From Isoptericola jiangsuensis (GTDB lineage Bacteria; Actinomycetota; Actinomycetes; Actinomycetales; Cellulomonadaceae): a stretch of DNA of 64,000 nt. Below, one piece after another: positions 16,451 through 25,276 of the stretch. The number at the start of each line of letters is the position of its first letter. The first letter of the stretch is position 1. Position numbers and translations under genes: made by a program. The notes under the pieces were generated by a model. It had not been told where the DNA came from. It searched no databases and was given only the letters and a program-made list of their open reading frames with translations. The stretch lies in assembly GCF_002563715.1 (NCBI RefSeq), contig NZ_PDJJ01000001.1, positions 3,844,001 to 3,908,000 of the forward strand. The letters run 5' to 3'.

Positions 16451-17334
16451 GCCGTCACCTCACGGTAGATCTGGGCCAGGGAGGGCCGCACGGGGCTGAG
16501 CTCGTGGACGGGACCGCGCTCCAGCGCGGTCGCGAGGAGGCGCTGCACGGCCGCGTCGTCCGCAGCCTCGACGAGCGCGACGGGGCCGTCGACGTCGACC
16601 GTGTGGACGCCCGGCACGCCGCGCACCCAGCCGGCGTCGTCGGCGACGACGAGCCGGTGCCGCACCGCGCCCGTGTCCTGCAGGGCGGCGGGGGTGCCGT
16701 CCGCGACGACCTGCCCCGAGCGGAGGATCACCAGCCGCTCGCACAGCCGCTCCACGAGGTCGAGCTGGTGGGAGCTGAACAGCACGGGCACGCCGCGGGC
16801 CGTGTGCTCGCGCAGCAGGTCGACCATGCCGTCCACCGCCGTCGGGTCCAGGCCCGAGAACGGCTCGTCCAGCACGAGGGCGCGGGGTCGGCCCATGAGC
16901 GCCGCCGCGATCTGCACGCGCTGCTGGTTGCCGAGGCTGAGCTTCTCCACGTGGTCCTTCGCCCGCTCCCCCAGGCCGAGGCGCTCCAGCAGGTCCCGCG
17001 CCTCCGAGCGGGCGGACCGCTCCGCGACGCCGCGCAGCCGCGCCAGGTAGACGAGCTGGTCGAGCGCGGGCTGCTTCGGGTACAGGCCGCGCTCCTCCGG
17101 CATGTACCCGAACGTGCGGCGGTCGGCCCGCGTGATCGGCGCGCCGTCGAGCAGCACCTCCCCCGCCGTCACGGCGAGGACGCCCATGATCATGCGCATC
17201 GTCGTCGTCTTCCCGGCACCGTTGGAGCCGACGAACCCCGTCAGCAGGCCACCGGCCGCCGTGAAGGAGACGCCGTCCACGGCGCGGCGGTCGCCGAACG
17301 TCCTGGTCAGGTCACGGACCTCGAGACTGGTCAT
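16447..17334 (-). CDS. ABC transporter ATP-binding protein (NatA-like)
   Basis: ATPase partner of the overlapping NatB-like permease, about 295 residues. Walker A is GSNGAGKTTT and the Q-loop segment is YMPEERGLYPKQ. The signature is the NatA-type LSLGNQQRVQ, Walker B is ALVLDEPFSGLD, and the H-loop is LFSSHQLDLVE. The C-terminal 75 residues form a small beta-rich regulatory domain. The ATG at 17334 is used; a GTG nine bases upstream is an alternative, and no strong ribosome-binding site separates them. The response-regulator stop lies about 140 bp upstream in the same direction, so both could belong to one leftward unit. Confidence 0.9.
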   Translation of the reverse strand: MTSLEVRDLTRTFGDRRAVDGVSFTAAGGLLTGFVGSNGAGKTTTMRMIMGVLAVTAGEVLLDGAPITRADRRTFGYMPEERGLYPKQPALDQLVYLARLRGVAERSARSEARDLLERLGLGERAKDHVEKLSLGNQQRVQIAAALMGRPRALVLDEPFSGLDPTAVDGMVDLLREHTARGVPVLFSSHQLDLVERLCERLVILRSGQVVADGTPAALQDTGAVRHRLVVADDAGWVRGVPGVHTVDVDGPVALVEAADDAAVQRLLATALERGPVHELSPVRPSLAQIYREVTA

Positions 17335-17475
17335 GGGACTCACGCTACGCAGCGGGCGTCCGCGGCGGATCCGTCGCGGGACGGACCTGGTCGTGTCCGC
17401 CTCGGGGCGGAGCCGACGTCGTGGCGATGATTCCTCACGGATGGACCGCTGATCAGGGAGGAAGCACCGCGACGG

Positions 17476-18180
17476 CTACCCGGCGAGCCCGTGCCGGTGC
17501 ACGTACACGACCGCCTGGACGCGGTCGCGCAGGTGGAGCTTCGCCAGGACGTTCGACACGTGCGTCTTCACGGTCGCCTCCCCGAGGAACAGCACGCCCG
17601 CGATCTCCGCGTTCGACAGGCCCCGGCCCACCTGCTCCAGCACCTGGCGTTCCCGCGCCGTCAGCCGGTCCAGCCCCGGCGCCGGCCCCCCGGCAGGTTC
17701 CGGGGCCGCTGCGACGGGGCCGGCCGCAACGGCGGGAGCGTCCGTCGTGCGGGGTGCCGCCCCGCCCGCGACCATCCGCTCGACGACGCGACGCGTCACC
17801 TCCGGGGACAGCAGCGCGTGCCCGGAGGCGACCGTGCGGACCGCGTCGACGAGGTGGTCCGGGTCCGCGTTCTTCAGCAGGAACCCGGACGCCCCGGCGG
17901 CGAGCGCGTCGAACACGTACGCGTCGTCGTCGAACGTGGTGAGCACCAGCACGCGGGACGTGCCCTCGGCGACGACCCGGCGGGTCGCCTCGATGCCGTC
18001 CACGACGGGCATCTGCACGTCCATCAGGACGACGTCGGGGCGCAGCGCACGGGCCGCCTCGACCCCGGCGGCGCCGTCGGCGGCCTCCCCCACGACGGTG
18101 AGGTCGTCCTCCAGCTCGAGGATGAGGCGGAACCCGGAGCGGACGAGCTGCTGGTCGTCGACGAGCAGGACGGAGGTCAC
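17476..18180 (-). CDS. NarL/LuxR-family response regulator
   Basis: Output regulator of the second two-component system, 234 residues. The receiver domain has VDDQ, phosphoacceptor D54 in VVLMDVQMP, VLTTFDDD and GFLLKN. A ~25-residue Ala/Pro-rich linker (after ERMVAGG) precedes the LuxR helix-turn-helix RLTARERQVLEQVGRGLSN, with TVKTHVSNVLAKL. The GTG start overlaps the kinase stop as GTGA (18177-18180), showing coupling. The NatAB-like exporter genes immediately downstream are the likely target. Confidence 0.93.
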   Translation of the reverse strand: MTSVLLVDDQQLVRSGFRLILELEDDLTVVGEAADGAAGVEAARALRPDVVLMDVQMPVVDGIEATRRVVAEGTSRVLVLTTFDDDAYVFDALAAGASGFLLKNADPDHLVDAVRTVASGHALLSPEVTRRVVERMVAGGAAPRTTDAPAVAAGPVAAAPEPAGGPAPGLDRLTARERQVLEQVGRGLSNAEIAGVLFLGEATVKTHVSNVLAKLHLRDRVQAVVYVHRHGLAG

Positions 18181-19541
18181 GACGCCTCCTCCGGCAGCGG
18201 CAGGCGGACCCGCACCCGGTAGCCGCCCGTGGCGCGGGGGCCGATCTCCGCGGTGCCGTGGTGCACGGCGACGCGCTCCCGCAGCCCCATGAGCCCGAGC
18301 CCCGTGCCGGCGGAACCCGGCCGGGCGCGACCGTCGTCCAGCACCTCGGCCTCGACGAACCCGTGGGCGAACCGGTCACCGGGGGCGGGCCGCCGGTCGA
18401 CGCGCACCGTGACGCGCGCCGACCGGGCCGTGGAGTGCTTGCGCACGTTCGCCAGCGCCTCCTGGACGGTGCGGTACAGGCTGAGGCCGAGGGGCGCGGG
18501 GACGGCCGCGTCGACGCCCGGCGGCTCCGCGACCAGGAGGAACGTCACGTCGAGGCCGTCGTCGGCGTCGGCGAGGGACGCGACGTCCGCCAGGCCGGGC
18601 TCGGGGGCGCGCCCGGCGGGCGCCCCGGCGTCGTCGGCACCCCGCAGCGTGCCGACGAGGCCGCGCATCTGCTCGACCGCGTCGCGGGACGCCGCCTCGA
18701 TGGTGGCGAGCGGCGCCTCCGCGTCCTGCGGGGAGCCACCCTTGGCCAGCACGCGTCGCGCTCCCGCCGCGTGGATGCCGATGACGGACACGTGGTGCGC
18801 GACGACGTCGTGCAGCTCGCGGGCGATCCGCAGCCGGTCCGTCACCACGGCCTGCTGCTGCAGCGCGTCCGCCTGCCGCGCGATCGTGCGTGCCTGCTCC
18901 GCGAGCTGGGTACGGCGCCGGGCCGCGTTCCACGAGAACTGCCCGGCGGCGATCGCGCCGAAGAAGTAGGCGATGTTCGTCAGCCAGTTCTGCACCAGCA
19001 GCGCGGTCAGGGGCGGCAGGAGTCCGGGCGGGTCGTCGAGCAGGCCCGCGTCGGCCAGGTACTCCTGCAGCGCCGTGCTCACCGCCAGCTGCCAGAACAG
19101 CCACCCGAACATCGCCAGCAGGCTGGCCGACACCACGAGCAGCATCGCCCGCCGGTCCCGCGCCCACGCCACCGCCGTGTACAGCGTCATGAAGTACACG
19201 ACCTGCAGCACCGGCGTCATCGGGACCGCCGGGACGGTGAGGCCGACGATCAGGAAGTGGCCGTACTCGACCGCGAGCACCACGAGCGGGTACCGGCGGC
19301 GCACCACCAGCGGGAGCGTGCCCGCCACCGTCAGCAGGTACAGCAGCCAGGTCGGCCGGGACTCGTCGTCCCACAGGATCCCGCCCGAGCGAGCGACCTC
19401 CGTGCCGAGCACCGCCAGGACCGTCAGGGCGAGGCCGAGCCACACGTCGCGCCGGTACGCGGTCCGGGGGTCGGCGGGCAGCCGCTCGAAGTCGTCGTCG
19501 AGCGCGAACCACGTGCGCAGCGCCGTCAGGGGTGGGGCCAT
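18177..19541 (-). CDS. Sensor histidine kinase, HisKA_3 type
   Basis: 454-residue membrane kinase. After a ~30-residue cytosolic start come five or six membrane helices (residues ~32-195), then a coiled linker (RTQLAEQARTIARQADALQQQ), the phosphoacceptor box RIARELHDVVAHHVSV, and HATPase_c with ALANVRKHS and GTGLGLMGLRERV. Its partner regulator overlaps it by four bases. The system has the same order and type as the one at 1144-3062, and both sit beside an ABC-2 exporter. The sensed signal is unknown; kinases with this many helices and little outer loop usually sense envelope stress or antibiotics. Confidence 0.92.
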   Translation of the reverse strand: MAPPLTALRTWFALDDDFERLPADPRTAYRRDVWLGLALTVLAVLGTEVARSGGILWDDESRPTWLLYLLTVAGTLPLVVRRRYPLVVLAVEYGHFLIVGLTVPAVPMTPVLQVVYFMTLYTAVAWARDRRAMLLVVSASLLAMFGWLFWQLAVSTALQEYLADAGLLDDPPGLLPPLTALLVQNWLTNIAYFFGAIAAGQFSWNAARRRTQLAEQARTIARQADALQQQAVVTDRLRIARELHDVVAHHVSVIGIHAAGARRVLAKGGSPQDAEAPLATIEAASRDAVEQMRGLVGTLRGADDAGAPAGRAPEPGLADVASLADADDGLDVTFLLVAEPPGVDAAVPAPLGLSLYRTVQEALANVRKHSTARSARVTVRVDRRPAPGDRFAHGFVEAEVLDDGRARPGSAGTGLGLMGLRERVAVHHGTAEIGPRATGGYRVRVRLPLPEEAS

Positions 19542-19614
19542 CCGCCCAGCGTAGGGACCGCGGGGGCGGCGTGGATCCCCCGTGAGGCGGAGCCGGGCGT
19601 CGGGCGCCTCCGTG

Positions 19615-19680
19615 GCGACGTGCGTGCCGACGTGGCCCCTCGGACGTCGGTCCCGGGTCCCACGTCGGCACGCACGTCGC
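19615..19680. terminator. Strong 21-bp perfect inverted repeat, probable terminator of the aztD-like gene
   Basis: Arms 19615-19635 and 19660-19680 are perfectly complementary over 21 bp, with a 24-nt loop that itself contains TCCCGGG. It lies between the stop of the AztD-like gene (19702) and the start of the kinase gene (19541), so it probably insulates the two leftward units. Confidence 0.75.
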
Positions 19681-19701
19681 CGTCAGGGGGTGGTGCGGGG
19701 G

Positions 19702-21021
19702 TCAGTGGTCGTGGTCGGCGTGCTCGTCGGCACCCTCGTCGGCGTGGTCGTGGTCCTCGGCGGGCAGGCCGTCGACGCCGTTGATCTCGTTCGGGACGAC
19801 GTCGAGGTCGGCGCTGGCCCAGACGCGGCCCTCGACGAGGTCGACGGCGTGCACCTGGCGGTTCGCGGGGTCGGTGACGTACACCGAGCCGTCCAGCGTG
19901 AGGAGGGCGGGGCGCGGCTCCTGCCAGTCGGTGGGCTCCTCCCAGGCGTCGACGACGGGCACGGACGCGGTGATCCTCCCGGTGGCGGGGTCGATGACCT
20001 GCAGGTCGCCGTCGGTGGTGAGCACCAGCGCCTCGCCGTCGTCGCCGCGCGCGAGGGAGCGGAACGAGTAGGCCGCGGGCAGCTCGACGAGCCGCAGGCT
20101 CGCGTCCCGCGTGTCGACGAGGCTGACGGTGGTGGGGCGCTCGAGCTCGGCGTCGGGGTCGGTCTTGTAGTCGCCGAGGACGATCGGGGACTCCGCGGTG
20201 CCGGCCTGGTTGCCGATGCGGGAGTACTCGTCCGGGGTGTCGACCTTGGTGATCGTCCCGTCGGCGACGACGACCGCGCCGTCGGTGCAGCCGACGACGA
20301 CGGCCTCGTCGGCGGCCATGGCCTCGCCGTGCACGCCCGGGCAGTCGTCGGTGGCGGCGAGCTCGCTGCCGTCGGCGGCGAGGAGGCGCACGCCGCTGCG
20401 CTCCTCCTCGGTGCCGTCGGTGACGAGCAGCGTGCCGTCGGCGAGCGGCACGGCGACGCCGTGGTGCGCGGCGGGGAGCTCGACGGTCTCGACGTCGGCG
20501 GCCGGGTCGGCGGCGTCGGCCGCCTCGACGAGCTGCACGGTGCCGGTGCCGTCGTCGAAGAACGCGGTGACGCCGTCGTGCACGACGACGTGGCCGGGGG
20601 TGGTGGCGGCGTAGGTGACGTCGGTGAGGGCGGGGTCGGCGGTGAACCAGTGGAAGTGGTCGTCGTGGCCCTGCCCCCAGGTGCCGAGGTCGAGGACGTC
20701 GAAGCCGCCGGTGGTGGAGACGGCGAGGTGGCGGCCGTCGCCGAGCGGGTTGAGGCGGTGGAAGCCGGGCAGGTCGACGTCGGCGACCTTCTCCAGCGTC
20801 TGGGCGTCGAGGACGACGATGCCGCCGTCGTGGGTGAGGGCGAGGCGGGGCGTCTGCGACGCGACCTCGCTCGCGACGGGCTCGTCGGCGGCCGCGGTGG
20901 GCTCGGTGGTCCCGGTGTCGTCGGGGGCGGCGGCCGGCGTGGTGCCGTCGACGCAGGCGGTGAGCAGGGCGAGCGGCAGGGTGAGCGCGAGGGCGCCGGC
21001 AGCGCGGGTGCGGGGTGTCAT
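19702..21021 (-). CDS. aztD: AztD-like zinc metallochaperone lipoprotein
   Basis: Extracytoplasmic zinc chaperone that in other bacteria delivers zinc to the AztC solute-binding protein. 439 residues. There is a lipoprotein signal peptide with lipobox LLTAC (lipid-modified cysteine near residue 23), a Thr/Ala-rich linker, then a seven-bladed propeller-like domain beginning TPRLALTHDGGIVVLDAQT. Histidine-bearing blades include GQGHDDHFHWF and ELPAAHHGVAVPL. The C-terminus is a His/Asp-rich metal tail (EDHDHADEGADEHADHDH). Two Zur-like boxes lie between it and the divergent MBL gene. The usual aztABC transporter genes are absent from the window, so this copy is an orphan. Confidence 0.87.
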   Translation of the reverse strand: MTPRTRAAGALALTLPLALLTACVDGTTPAAAPDDTGTTEPTAAADEPVASEVASQTPRLALTHDGGIVVLDAQTLEKVADVDLPGFHRLNPLGDGRHLAVSTTGGFDVLDLGTWGQGHDDHFHWFTADPALTDVTYAATTPGHVVVHDGVTAFFDDGTGTVQLVEAADAADPAADVETVELPAAHHGVAVPLADGTLLVTDGTEEERSGVRLLAADGSELAATDDCPGVHGEAMAADEAVVVGCTDGAVVVADGTITKVDTPDEYSRIGNQAGTAESPIVLGDYKTDPDAELERPTTVSLVDTRDASLRLVELPAAYSFRSLARGDDGEALVLTTDGDLQVIDPATGRITASVPVVDAWEEPTDWQEPRPALLTLDGSVYVTDPANRQVHAVDLVEGRVWASADLDVVPNEINGVDGLPAEDHDHADEGADEHADHDH

Positions 21022-21064
21022 GGGTGTCTTTCCGTGTCGGGGCGCGACGACGTCACGCAGCGAA

Positions 21065-21079
21065 TGAGAATCAGTCGCA
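21065..21079 (-). promoter_or_regulatory. Second, weaker Zur-like box
   Basis: TGAGAATCAGTCGCA matches the actinobacterial Zur consensus TGAAAATGATTTTCA at about 10 of 15 positions, mostly in the left half. It is 44 bp upstream of the AztD-like start codon. Confidence 0.4.
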
Positions 21080-21104
21080 GAAGCGGTCCTGAGCCTGCCA
21101 CGGA

Positions 21105-21119
21105 TGAGAACCATTTTCA
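21105..21119 (-). promoter_or_regulatory. Zur box between aztD-like and MBL genes
   Basis: TGAGAACCATTTTCA matches the 7-1-7 Zur palindrome TGAAAATGATTTTCA at 12 of 15 positions and stands out in a G+C-rich region. It lies between divergent start codons (21021 and 21166), so zinc-replete repression of both the AztD-like gene and the zinc-ribbon hydrolase is likely. Consensus from known actinobacterial Zur sites; control here is inferred. Confidence 0.7.
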
Positions 21120-21165
21120 AACAGGGTCGCCTGCCGGTGTCGGCGCCCTGTGCCACGCTGTCCGC

Positions 21166-22011
21166 ATGACCGGTACGGAGCAGTTCTGGATCTGCCTCAC
21201 CTGCGGCGTCGAGCACGCCGACCGCCCTGCGACCTGCGCGATCTGCGCCGACGAACGCCAGTGGGTGCCCGCCACCGGCACGGCCTGGGCCGGCCTCGAC
21301 GAGCTCGCCGACGGCCGACGCATCGAGATCACGGAGCTCGAGCCCGACCTGCACGCCCTCACCACCCGGCCGGGCGTCGGCATCGGCCAGCAGGCCAAGC
21401 TCCTGCGCACCGACGCCGGGTCGCTGCTGTGGGACCCCCTCGGCTACGTCGACGACGACGCCGTCGCCACCGTCCGCGAGATCGCCGGCCCGCCCGGCGT
21501 CGTCGCCGTCGTGGCCAGCCACCCCCACATGTACGGCGTGCAGGTCGAGTGGAGCACCCGCCTCGGGACCCCCGGCGCCCCCGTGCCCGTGCTGGTCAGC
21601 GCCGCCGACGCCGGCTGGGTCGCCCGGACCGGCCCGCAGGTCGAGGAGTGGACCGGCGAGCGCGAGATCCTGCCCGGCGTCACCCTCAGCCAGCCCGGCG
21701 GGCACTTCCCCGGGTCGGTGGTCGTGCACTGGGCGGGCGGCGCCGACGGCCGCGGCGTCCTGCTCAGCGGCGACACGATCATGGCCAACCCGGACCGCAC
21801 CTCGGTGAGCTTCATGCGCAGCTACCCGAACCGCCTGCCGCTGTCGGGGGCCGTCGCCGTCCGCGTCGCCGAGCACGTGGCCCGGCGGCCCTTCGACCGG
21901 CTCTACAACAACTTCGACGGCGTGATCCCCGCGGACGCGCGGGGCGTCGTGCTGCGCTCGGCGGAGCGCCACGCCGCGTGGGTGCGCGGCGACTTCGACC
22001 ACCTCACCTGA
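21166..22011 (+). CDS. Metallo-beta-lactamase-fold protein with N-terminal zinc ribbon
   Basis: 281 residues. It opens with a rubredoxin/zinc-ribbon pair, CLTCG and CAIC, separated by about 10 residues. A hydrolase-like domain follows with VASHPHMYG in the position of the MBL motif HxHxDH (only partly conserved), GGHFPGSVVVHW, LLSGDTIMANPD and YNNFDGVI. The classical HxHxDH is degenerate, so zinc hydrolase activity cannot be assumed. It is divergent from the AztD-like gene across a Zur box. Its 3' end overlaps the convergent YibE/F gene by eight bases. Confidence 0.8.
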   Translation: MTGTEQFWICLTCGVEHADRPATCAICADERQWVPATGTAWAGLDELADGRRIEITELEPDLHALTTRPGVGIGQQAKLLRTDAGSLLWDPLGYVDDDAVATVREIAGPPGVVAVVASHPHMYGVQVEWSTRLGTPGAPVPVLVSAADAGWVARTGPQVEEWTGEREILPGVTLSQPGGHFPGSVVVHWAGGADGRGVLLSGDTIMANPDRTSVSFMRSYPNRLPLSGAVAVRVAEHVARRPFDRLYNNFDGVIPADARGVVLRSAERHAAWVRGDFDHLT

Positions 22012-23371
22012 CGGCCGGCACCGCCCGCGCGTCGCCGACGCCGACCCCCGCGGGCGGGCCGGCACCCTCGCCGTCGTCGTCCTCGCGGTCGGTGCCACCG
22101 TCGTGCCCGCCGTGCCCGTCGGGCCCGCTCAGCTCGCCGGGCACGACGACGGCCGCGATCGCCGTGGTGAGGGGGATGGCCAGCACGAGGCCGATCGAGC
22201 CGACGAGGGTCCGCACGACCTCCTCCGCGATCTCCCCCGACGTGAGGGACATCAACGGGGTCTGGTCGAGCAGCCACACGGTGAGCAGCAGCGGCAGCGC
22301 CGCCCCGACGTACGCGAACGCGATCGTGTAGACCGTCGAGGCGATGTGGTCGCGCCCGATCCGCATGGCCCGCGCGAACAGCACCCGGCGCGGGGCGTGC
22401 GGCGCCATCGCGCGCAGCTCCCACACCGCCGAGGCCTGCGTGATCGTCACGTCGTTGAGCACGCCCATGCCCGCGAGCACCAGCCCGCACAGCGCGATCC
22501 CCCGCAGGTCCACCCCCGGCGCGAGGTAGGGGAGGTTCTGCGCCATCTCGTCCGACGCACCGGTGATGCGGGCCGCGCCGGTGGCCCACGCGCCGATCCC
22601 CGCCGTCAGCGCCAGGCCCGCCAGCGTGCCGAGCAGCGCCACCGTGGTGCGCGCCGTCAGCCCATGCGCCAGGTAGAGCACCACCAGCATGACGGCCGAC
22701 GACGTCACCAGCGCCACGCCCATCGCGTCCTGCCCGGCCAGCAGCGCCGGGAACGTGAACCCCACGAACACCGCGAACGCCGCCGCCAGCCCGACCAGCG
22801 CCGCGAGGCCCCGCCAGCGCGCCACCAGCAGCACGACCAGCACGTACGCCCCGGCGAGCAGCCCGAACGGCACGTCCCGCTGGTGGTCCATGAACACGTA
22901 CGGCGTCACCGTCTCGGCGAAGTCCCCGATGAACAGCGCCGTCACCCGGTCCCCCGGTTCCAGCACGAACCGGGCGTCCGCCTGCATGCCCGCCGTCGAC
23001 CCGTCCGCCAGGCGGATCTCCACGTCGCCGGCCGTGGCGTCCTCGGTCGTCGGCCACGTGTCGCCGTTCGACTCCGCGAGCGGCCCCACCACGGTGGCGA
23101 CCACCAGCTCGCTGCCCTCCACCACCACCGGCACCCGCTCCGGGACGTCGGCGGCCGCCGGCCACAGCGCCCACAGCCCCAGCGCGGTCGCGACGACGGC
23201 GGGCACCACCAGCAGCGCCAGCACCACGCGGGTGCGCCACGGCGCCGGCGGCACCGGACCGCCGTGGGAGTGGCCGTGCCCCGACCCGTGGGCGCCGTCG
23301 TGGTGGCCCGACGACGGTCGGGTGGCCCGGGCGTGGCGGTCGGCGCGCGTCTCGGAGGTCACGCCCCGCAT
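22004..23371 (-). CDS. YibE/F-family membrane protein with His-rich N-terminus
   Basis: 455-residue multi-span protein of poorly known function. The N-terminal ~40 residues are cytosolic and metal-binding in look (HHDGAHGSGHGHSHGG). Then come one helix, an outer domain of ~95 residues with a VEGSELVVATVVGPL start, and about seven C-terminal helices containing GMGVLNDVTITQASAVWELR and GRDHIASTVYTIAFAYVGA, the YibE/F signatures. The C-terminus is again His/Asp-rich (GHGGHDGGTDREDDD). The ATG at 23371 is used; a GTG at 23362 is possible. It is convergent with the MBL gene. Its histidine tracts and place suggest a role in metal handling, which is inference. Confidence 0.82.
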   Translation of the reverse strand: MRGVTSETRADRHARATRPSSGHHDGAHGSGHGHSHGGPVPPAPWRTRVVLALLVVPAVVATALGLWALWPAAADVPERVPVVVEGSELVVATVVGPLAESNGDTWPTTEDATAGDVEIRLADGSTAGMQADARFVLEPGDRVTALFIGDFAETVTPYVFMDHQRDVPFGLLAGAYVLVVLLVARWRGLAALVGLAAAFAVFVGFTFPALLAGQDAMGVALVTSSAVMLVVLYLAHGLTARTTVALLGTLAGLALTAGIGAWATGAARITGASDEMAQNLPYLAPGVDLRGIALCGLVLAGMGVLNDVTITQASAVWELRAMAPHAPRRVLFARAMRIGRDHIASTVYTIAFAYVGAALPLLLTVWLLDQTPLMSLTSGEIAEEVVRTLVGSIGLVLAIPLTTAIAAVVVPGELSGPDGHGGHDGGTDREDDDGEGAGPPAGVGVGDARAVPAVR

Positions 23372-23458
23372 GCTGCCACCGGCACGGCGGGACACGTCGG
23401 CACCAGGCGGGCGGGTCGGCACGGCGGCGCGGCCGGCCCGCGTGCCTACACTCCGTCG

Positions 23459-24487
23459 GTGAGCAACGCAGCCCCCTCGACCGTCGTCGGCGTCGCGGCT
23501 GCCGTCGTGGCCGGGCTGGGCGCCGCGGCCCAGACCCGGGTCAACGGGTCGCTGGCGGTGCACGTCGGGTCCGGGTTCGGGGCGGCGGTGATCTCGTTCG
23601 GGTCGGGCCTGGTGGTCCTGACCGTGGCGCTCGCCTGCTGGTCGGCGGCGCGCCGGGCGGTGCGCCAGGTCGCGGGCGCGCTGCGCGCCGGGCGGCTGCG
23701 CTGGTGGGAGGCGCTCGGCGGTGCGGCCGGGGGCTGCTACGTCGCGGCGCAGGGGCTCACCGTGGCCACGCTGGGCGTGGCGCTGTTCATGGTGGCGGTG
23801 GTCGCGGGCCAGTCGACCAGCTCGCTGCTGGTCGACCGGGCCGGTCTCGCTCCGGGCGGGGTCCGGCTGGTCACGCTGGGTCGGGCGCTCGGCCCGGCCC
23901 TGGCGGTCGTCGCGGTCGCCGTCGCCGTGTCGGGGTCGCTCGGGCGCGTCGAGGGCCTGTGGCTCGCCGTCGTCCCCGCGGTGGCGGGCGCCCTGCAGGC
24001 ATGGCAGCAGGCCGTGAACGGCCGGGTCCGCGCCGCCGCCGGGCACGCCCCCGCGACGGGTCCCGGCCGCGCGCCGTCCGACGCACCCGCCGGCGCGTCG
24101 ACGGCGTTCGCCGGGGTCGCTGCGGCCACGTTCGGCAACTTCCTCGTCGGCACGGTGGTGCTGGTCGTGGCGTTCGGGGTGTCGGTCGCGGTGGCGGGCC
24201 GGCCGCCGGGCAGCCTGCCGACCGACCTGCCCGCCGACCTCGTGCTGTGGTCCGGCGGGATCCTCGGGATCGTGTTCATCGCGATCCAGGCGGCGGTGGT
24301 GCACCGCATCGGTGTGCTGCTGCTGGGGCTCGGGATGATCGCGGGCCAGATCTCGGGCGCGCTCGCCCTGGACCTGCTCACCCCGGGCGTCCCGCCGCCC
24401 GGCCCGGCCACCTACGCGGGGGCGGCGCTCACGCTCGTGGCCGTGGCGATCCCCGTGGTGGAGACCCGCCTGCGGCGTCGCCCCTGA
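23459..24487 (+). CDS. DMT-superfamily transporter, YdcZ (DUF606) type, tandem fused
   Basis: 342-residue membrane protein with ten hydrophobic segments arranged as two YdcZ halves. The first half starts AAVVAGLGAAAQTRVNGSLAV, and the second contains LQAWQQAVNGRVRAAAGHA and TFGNFLVGTVVLVVAFGVS. The NG in RVNG and AVNG at equivalent places marks the internal duplication. Between the halves lies an Ala/Pro-rich loop. The GTG at 23459 gives the N-terminus VSNAAPST. Substrates of this family are mostly unknown small metabolites. The gene is divergent from the YibE/F gene and convergent with the esterase. Confidence 0.86.
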   Translation: MSNAAPSTVVGVAAAVVAGLGAAAQTRVNGSLAVHVGSGFGAAVISFGSGLVVLTVALACWSAARRAVRQVAGALRAGRLRWWEALGGAAGGCYVAAQGLTVATLGVALFMVAVVAGQSTSSLLVDRAGLAPGGVRLVTLGRALGPALAVVAVAVAVSGSLGRVEGLWLAVVPAVAGALQAWQQAVNGRVRAAAGHAPATGPGRAPSDAPAGASTAFAGVAAATFGNFLVGTVVLVVAFGVSVAVAGRPPGSLPTDLPADLVLWSGGILGIVFIAIQAAVVHRIGVLLLGLGMIAGQISGALALDLLTPGVPPPGPATYAGAALTLVAVAIPVVETRLRRRP

Positions 24488-24518
24488 TCGCGGGCGCCGC
24501 CGAGCGCCTGGCGGCCGG

Positions 24519-25154
24519 TCAGGGCCGTGCCTCACCGCCCGGCGGCAGGGCCGGCGCGCCGAGCCAGTCGAGCAGCGGACCGGTGACGGCGGCCGCGAGC
24601 AGCGCGTACCCGCCGGCGCCGGGGTGCGCACCGTCGCCCGCCTCGACCTCGCGGTGCCAGACGGTGGCGGCGACGGTCGCGGCGTGCGCGTCGACGAACG
24701 GCACGCCGAGCTCGCCGCAGGTGCTGCGCAGCGCCGCGGTGAGGTGCCGCACCCGGGCGTCCTGGGCGGGGTCGACGACGGCGGGCGGTCCCACGAGCAG
24801 CACGGGGACGGGCGCCACGGCCCGCACGGCGGCGTGCAGCGCCTCGACGGTGACGCCCGGGTCGACCCGTGGCACGCCGTCGACCGCGGTGGTGTCGTTG
24901 ACGCCGAACGAGAGGACGACGCGCGGGTCGGCGGCCTCGACGAGTCGGGGCGCGACCTCGGCGGGCAGCCGTGCGGCGACCTCGACGGACGTCTGGCGCC
25001 GCACCCCGAGGTTGTACGCCGTGAGCGGCAGGCCGCGGGCCGCGGAGGCCGCGACGACGCGGCCCACCCAGCCGAGCGCCGTCGGGTCCCCGACACCGGC
25101 CACGAACGAGTCCCCGACGAAGCACACCCGCACGTCCCGCGTCCCGGAGGTCAT
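24519..25154 (-). CDS. GDSL/SGNH-family lipase or esterase
   Basis: 211-residue hydrolase with all SGNH blocks: block I CFVGDSFVAGVGD (nucleophile S16), the glycine block around AYNLGVRR, block III FGVNDTT, and block V DGAHPGAGGYALL with the catalytic Asp-x-x-His. No signal peptide is visible, so it is probably cytoplasmic. Substrate unknown; the family deacylates esters of lipids, sugars or polysaccharides. It is monocistronic, with its stop 32 bp from the convergent YdcZ gene. Confidence 0.9.
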   Translation of the reverse strand: MTSGTRDVRVCFVGDSFVAGVGDPTALGWVGRVVAASAARGLPLTAYNLGVRRQTSVEVAARLPAEVAPRLVEAADPRVVLSFGVNDTTAVDGVPRVDPGVTVEALHAAVRAVAPVPVLLVGPPAVVDPAQDARVRHLTAALRSTCGELGVPFVDAHAATVAATVWHREVEAGDGAHPGAGGYALLAAAVTGPLLDWLGAPALPPGGEARP

Positions 25155-25213
25155 GGGGGCAGCGTAGGAGCGTGCGGGCCGACGTGCCGCGAGCGTCCGG
25201 AGCCGGACGCGAC

Positions 25214-25246
25214 GGCGGCCCGCCCTGCGTCGCAGGACGGGCCGCC
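25214..25246 (-). terminator. Terminator hairpin of the LVIVD-repeat gene
   Basis: GGCGGCCCG (25214-25222) pairs with CGGGCCGCC (25238-25246). Above one mismatch a second stem CCTGC/GCAGG closes a three-base loop. It lies about 30 bp past the gene's stop. Confidence 0.7.
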
Positions 25247-25276
25247 GCTCAGCGGTGCCGGGGCACCGGGGTCGGG

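Noticed and set aside
22004-25096. 1,030-codon minus-strand ORF reading from the esterase region into the YibE/F gene
   Set aside because: The upstream part is antisense to the YdcZ transporter gene; the YibE/F protein itself starts near 23371.
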